Origin: Acidobacteriota bacterium
Lineage (GTDB): Bacteria > Acidobacteriota > UBA6911
Direction of reading: 5' to 3'
Assembly: GCA_031254095.1 (NCBI GenBank)
Contig: JAIRVC010000393.1
Span: 1 to 16,174, forward strand
Length of the DNA: 16,174 nt
Positions 13,829 through 16,174 of the stretch are shown here, piece by piece. The translations under genes and the position numbers were made by a program. Under the pieces are notes generated by a model. The model saw only the letters and a list, made by a program, of their open reading frames with translations. It searched no databases and was not told the DNA's origin. Within the stretch, counting starts at the first letter, position 1, and each line of letters begins with the position of its first letter.

Positions 13829-14875
13829 ATGACTGAATTGACCGCCTGGAAAAAAGAATACGCGCGGCTGCGGGAATATATCGCGGCCCATCCCGATATC
13901 GTTCTGACAAAAAATGAAATTTCCATTCCGCAGCCGCTGCGCGACGAATTCTATAATATCTTTGATGATATCCGCAGGGCTGTCGCCGTGGAACATCTGG
14001 ACGCCCTGCCCGTCAAGGCGCGCGCGCTCAGCGAGCATTATGTCCGGATCGAAAAAGAAGCGGCTGAACTGCTTGGAGTGGAAAAAATAGATATGCCGAT
14101 TGACCTGGATGTGTTTTTACACAATCCCGAGGAAGGGTTGATCAGGGCGTGCTACAACTGCCTGTTCGGTTTAATTCAGGGCAAAATAGACGAGGCGGAA
14201 TTTGAAAATCTGGCCGGCGAGAGCATTGCCGTCTATGTCGCGGAATTCTTCCGTCTTGGCTATGAGCGATGGGCTGGTCTTGAGCTTATTAAATTGCTTG
14301 AACCGGAGGAAGCGTTCTTTGTCGGTCTTGACGAAGACCTCAAACCTTGCCTGTGCGAGCTTGAAACGCTTGCTTTTGGAAGGCAGTGGCATCATCCGAC
14401 GATGCGCATTCCGGAATTCGTCGTCCGCTCGCGCCGGTTTAATTCGCTTGTTGCAGTCAAGATGGCGCTGGCCGCGGAAATCGACGAATACCTGGTTCAT
14501 ATCAAACCGCTGCGACCCCCAAAGAAAAGAACGGGCGATACGTCGTTTACGCTGGATTCTCGCGCCGTCCTGCTGTCGTTTCTTGAAAATGAAACAAAAA
14601 TTCCCGTTTACGCCGATATTTTTGAGGGTACGCGCACCCCGCCGGACCTGCTGATCGAATTTGTAAACATAAACGCGCCGGGCGGCGAGGAAGAAGCTTT
14701 CGACCGCATACGGCGGCACATGGAAATACTCAATCCAAAATTTGGATGTACGCTGATTGCTCCCGCAGACGATTTTCAGGCCAACGGCGAAATGATTCCG
14801 GAAAATGTCCGCCTGGTTGCGCCCGGCTTCGACGCAACGAAATTAGCCGCGGAATTGAATATCCTTTCCGCCTGA
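13829..14875 (+). CDS. Protein of unknown function, 348 residues
   Basis: I do not recognise this protein. It has no signal peptide or membrane segment and looks cytosolic. Residues about 1-225 are predicted mainly helical and rich in Glu/Leu (KKEYARLREYIAAHPD, EHLDALPVKARALSEHYVRIEKEAAELLG, EAEFENLAGESIAVYVAEFFRLGYERWAGLELIKLL). A basic hinge (PPKKRTGD, 230-237) leads to an alternating strand-helix part (about 240-348) with VYADIFEGTRTPPDLLIEFVNINAPGGEEEAF and FGCTLIAPADDF. Four cysteines (109, 111, 174, 176) fall in two CxC pairs (CYNCLF is C108-x2-C111 by direct reading; LKPCLCEL is C174-x-C176). AAGGAG upstream supports the ATG. It is divergent from the EAL-HDOD gene and convergent with the receptor gene. 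Base composition matches the neighbours, so it looks like a real resident gene. Confidence 0.75.
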   Translation: MTELTAWKKEYARLREYIAAHPDIVLTKNEISIPQPLRDEFYNIFDDIRRAVAVEHLDALPVKARALSEHYVRIEKEAAELLGVEKIDMPIDLDVFLHNPEEGLIRACYNCLFGLIQGKIDEAEFENLAGESIAVYVAEFFRLGYERWAGLELIKLLEPEEAFFVGLDEDLKPCLCELETLAFGRQWHHPTMRIPEFVVRSRRFNSLVAVKMALAAEIDEYLVHIKPLRPPKKRTGDTSFTLDSRAVLLSFLENETKIPVYADIFEGTRTPPDLLIEFVNINAPGGEEEAFDRIRRHMEILNPKFGCTLIAPADDFQANGEMIPENVRLVAPGFDATKLAAELNILSA

Positions 14876-14960
14876 GATTTACAGGGCGAACCCGGATATT
14901 TTATGGCGATTCGTCGCGAGGCGGCGCAAGCGGGAGAGAAATAAAAAAATCAGATTCATC

Positions 14961-14990
14961 GTCAGGGCGGTGTTATTGAACCGCCCTGAC
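14961..14990 (-). terminator. Hairpin between convergent genes, probably terminating the receptor transcript
   Basis: GTCAGGGCGGT (14961-14971) pairs perfectly with ACCGCCCTGAC (14980-14990) around an 8-nt loop. On the minus strand a run of seven T follows after 11 bases (14943-14949). The delayed T-run makes it an imperfect intrinsic terminator for the receptor gene; the same stem could also stop transcripts from the plus-strand gene ending at 14875. Confidence 0.6.
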
Positions 14991-15007
14991 ACGCCGTGAC
15001 ATTGGCG

Positions 15008-16174
15008 TTAGAAGCTAAGCCGTATCCTTGCCTGGAAAGTCCGGTGGCCGGTCTTGGTGCTGAGCAGGCCGAACTGGGTACCCGCTGTTGTGTTCACAGT
15101 CAAAAACGGATTGGTGACCGTATTGCCGCGCGCGCCAACGCTGGCCCCGCTTTGTGACGGAGTCGCGTGATTGAAGATGTTCTGCGCGTCGACGCGGAGT
15201 TCAAGTCTCTTGCCTTCCATGAACTCAATGGTTTTGCCCATATTGGCGTCAAGGTTCCAGCGTCCGACGCCGGTAAGATTGTTTGGCTGGAAATTGCCGC
15301 GCTCGCCGGGTTTGGGGTTCTGGAAGATAACAGTTCCGCGAATCGCACTCGCATCATTCCGATTAACGTTCGTCCAGCCGGCGATATCCTTGCTGTCGTC
15401 AACAAGCACCAGCGCCCTTATGCCGTTGGCGCAGGCGGTCCGCAATGAAACGGCGACTATGCTTTCTTCAAAGCACATCGGATCAATTACACGAGTATAG
15501 TTTTTGCCATAGTAGAAGCCTTCGCCTGCTTCGTTGTCCCATTCCACATTACCCGACTTGCTGTCCCACAGGTCAGGCCTAACCAGGTTAAGCGAGCCAT
15601 TATTCCACAGCGTGGCAACGCCTGTGAGACTCATAGGCGGGCCGCTGGTCACGCTGGCTATCCAGCCGATCTGCCAGCCTTCGACTGTCTTTTTAATAGC
15701 GCCGGTGGCGTTGCGCAACACGAATCCATTCGCGCCGAACGGCAGCGCATATGTACCGTTGACATTCAGCGCGTGTGAACGATGCTGGCCGGCGAGCCAA
15801 TAGTCCGCGCTCCAGTCATGCCAGTCGGTCTTGTTCGCCGGACGCTGCAGGTTCCGGCTCCATGTGTAAGTAGCCTGAAAGCTGAGACCGTGCGTCGGAC
15901 GCATCGTTACCTGCGCCTGCATCGAATGGTAATTGGAATGTTCCCTGCTTCGCTTGAGATACACGTTGAGGTACTGCGGATTGGTAAAGATCAGGTTTTC
16001 CGGCGCGCCGCCCTCGCGTAGCACCAGGCCGTTGACATCGGACATCTGCTTTTTAGCCAATATACCGAAGTTGCTGCCATTGTGGGTAGCCAGGCCGCTG
16101 GCGATGGCGACAAAGTTACCGGTAGCCAGCTGCGAACCATATGCGTTCCTTATCTGCTGGGAACCGGACACCAT
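15008..16174 (-). CDS. Oar-like TonB-dependent receptor, C-terminal barrel (partial)
   Basis: The last 388 residues of a large outer-membrane TonB-dependent receptor of the carboxypeptidase-regulatory/Oar-like type; the 5' part runs off the window, so the Met at the edge is not a claimed start. Beta-barrel strands alternate with long aromatic loops: QAQVTMRPTHGLSFQATYTWSRNL, HALNVNGTYALPFG, GWQIGWIASVTSGPPMSLTG, RWNLDANMGKTIEF and RLELRVDAQNIFNH. The C-terminus (KTGHRTFQARIRLSF) ends in Phe, the usual BAM recognition signal. Such receptors are very numerous in Acidobacteria and import large or siderophore-like ligands; the ligand here is unknown. A loop with two cysteines (CFEESIVAVSLRTAC) may hold a disulfide. 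It has no neighbouring SusD-type gene in view. Confidence 0.88.
   Translation of the reverse strand: MVSGSQQIRNAYGSQLATGNFVAIASGLATHNGSNFGILAKKQMSDVNGLVLREGGAPENLIFTNPQYLNVYLKRSREHSNYHSMQAQVTMRPTHGLSFQATYTWSRNLQRPANKTDWHDWSADYWLAGQHRSHALNVNGTYALPFGANGFVLRNATGAIKKTVEGWQIGWIASVTSGPPMSLTGVATLWNNGSLNLVRPDLWDSKSGNVEWDNEAGEGFYYGKNYTRVIDPMCFEESIVAVSLRTACANGIRALVLVDDSKDIAGWTNVNRNDASAIRGTVIFQNPKPGERGNFQPNNLTGVGRWNLDANMGKTIEFMEGKRLELRVDAQNIFNHATPSQSGASVGARGNTVTNPFLTVNTTAGTQFGLLSTKTGHRTFQARIRLSF

Overview
The window is chromosomal DNA from a mid-GC, Gram-negative bacterium. Three markers point to Acidobacteriota or a close relative, which is inference rather than proof. They are (i) an Oar-like TonB-dependent receptor at the right edge whose last strand ends in a KTGxRTFQ...RLSF pattern, (ii) an MscL with a four-cysteine zinc-ribbon tail, and (iii) a small eight-cysteine protein with an NCRNFDP...EC...NxCxxF pattern. 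A giant CoA-activase/dehydratase-like iron-sulfur protein suggests at least facultative anaerobiosis. No tRNA, rRNA, CRISPR array, prophage or transposase gene is visible, and no gene-free stretch exceeds 200 bp.

Left third (1-5645): a sodium:solute symporter; a FitA/FitB (VapBC-type) toxin-antitoxin pair with a 4-bp overlap; a convergent radC; a translationally coupled pair made of a nicotinamidase-like hydrolase and hemW; then a small double zinc-ribbon protein. Middle (5646-12442): a 125-bp inverted-repeat element sits in the convergent gap before mscL. On the minus strand follow mscL, the 1097-residue activase fusion, a GCAAAG-type intergenic hairpin, and an orphan member of the xanthine dehydrogenase large-subunit family that lacks several canonical active-site motifs and carries two Gly-Phe-Gly linkers. 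Right part (12443-16174): a degenerate EAL-HDOD signalling protein is divergent from an unrecognised 348-residue protein, which converges on the TonB-dependent receptor C-terminus across a strong hairpin.

The genes do not form one pathway. Only two tight units are seen: fitA-fitB and nicotinamidase-hemW. The most interesting content is the single-chain activase fusion, the orphan molybdenum-hydroxylase-like protein, the unrecognised 348-residue protein beside the EAL-HDOD regulator, and several kinds of short dispersed or tandem repeat. These repeats are the 125-bp palindrome, the GCAAAG hairpin, AGTGRYC heptamers and in-frame 9-bp repeats in hemW.
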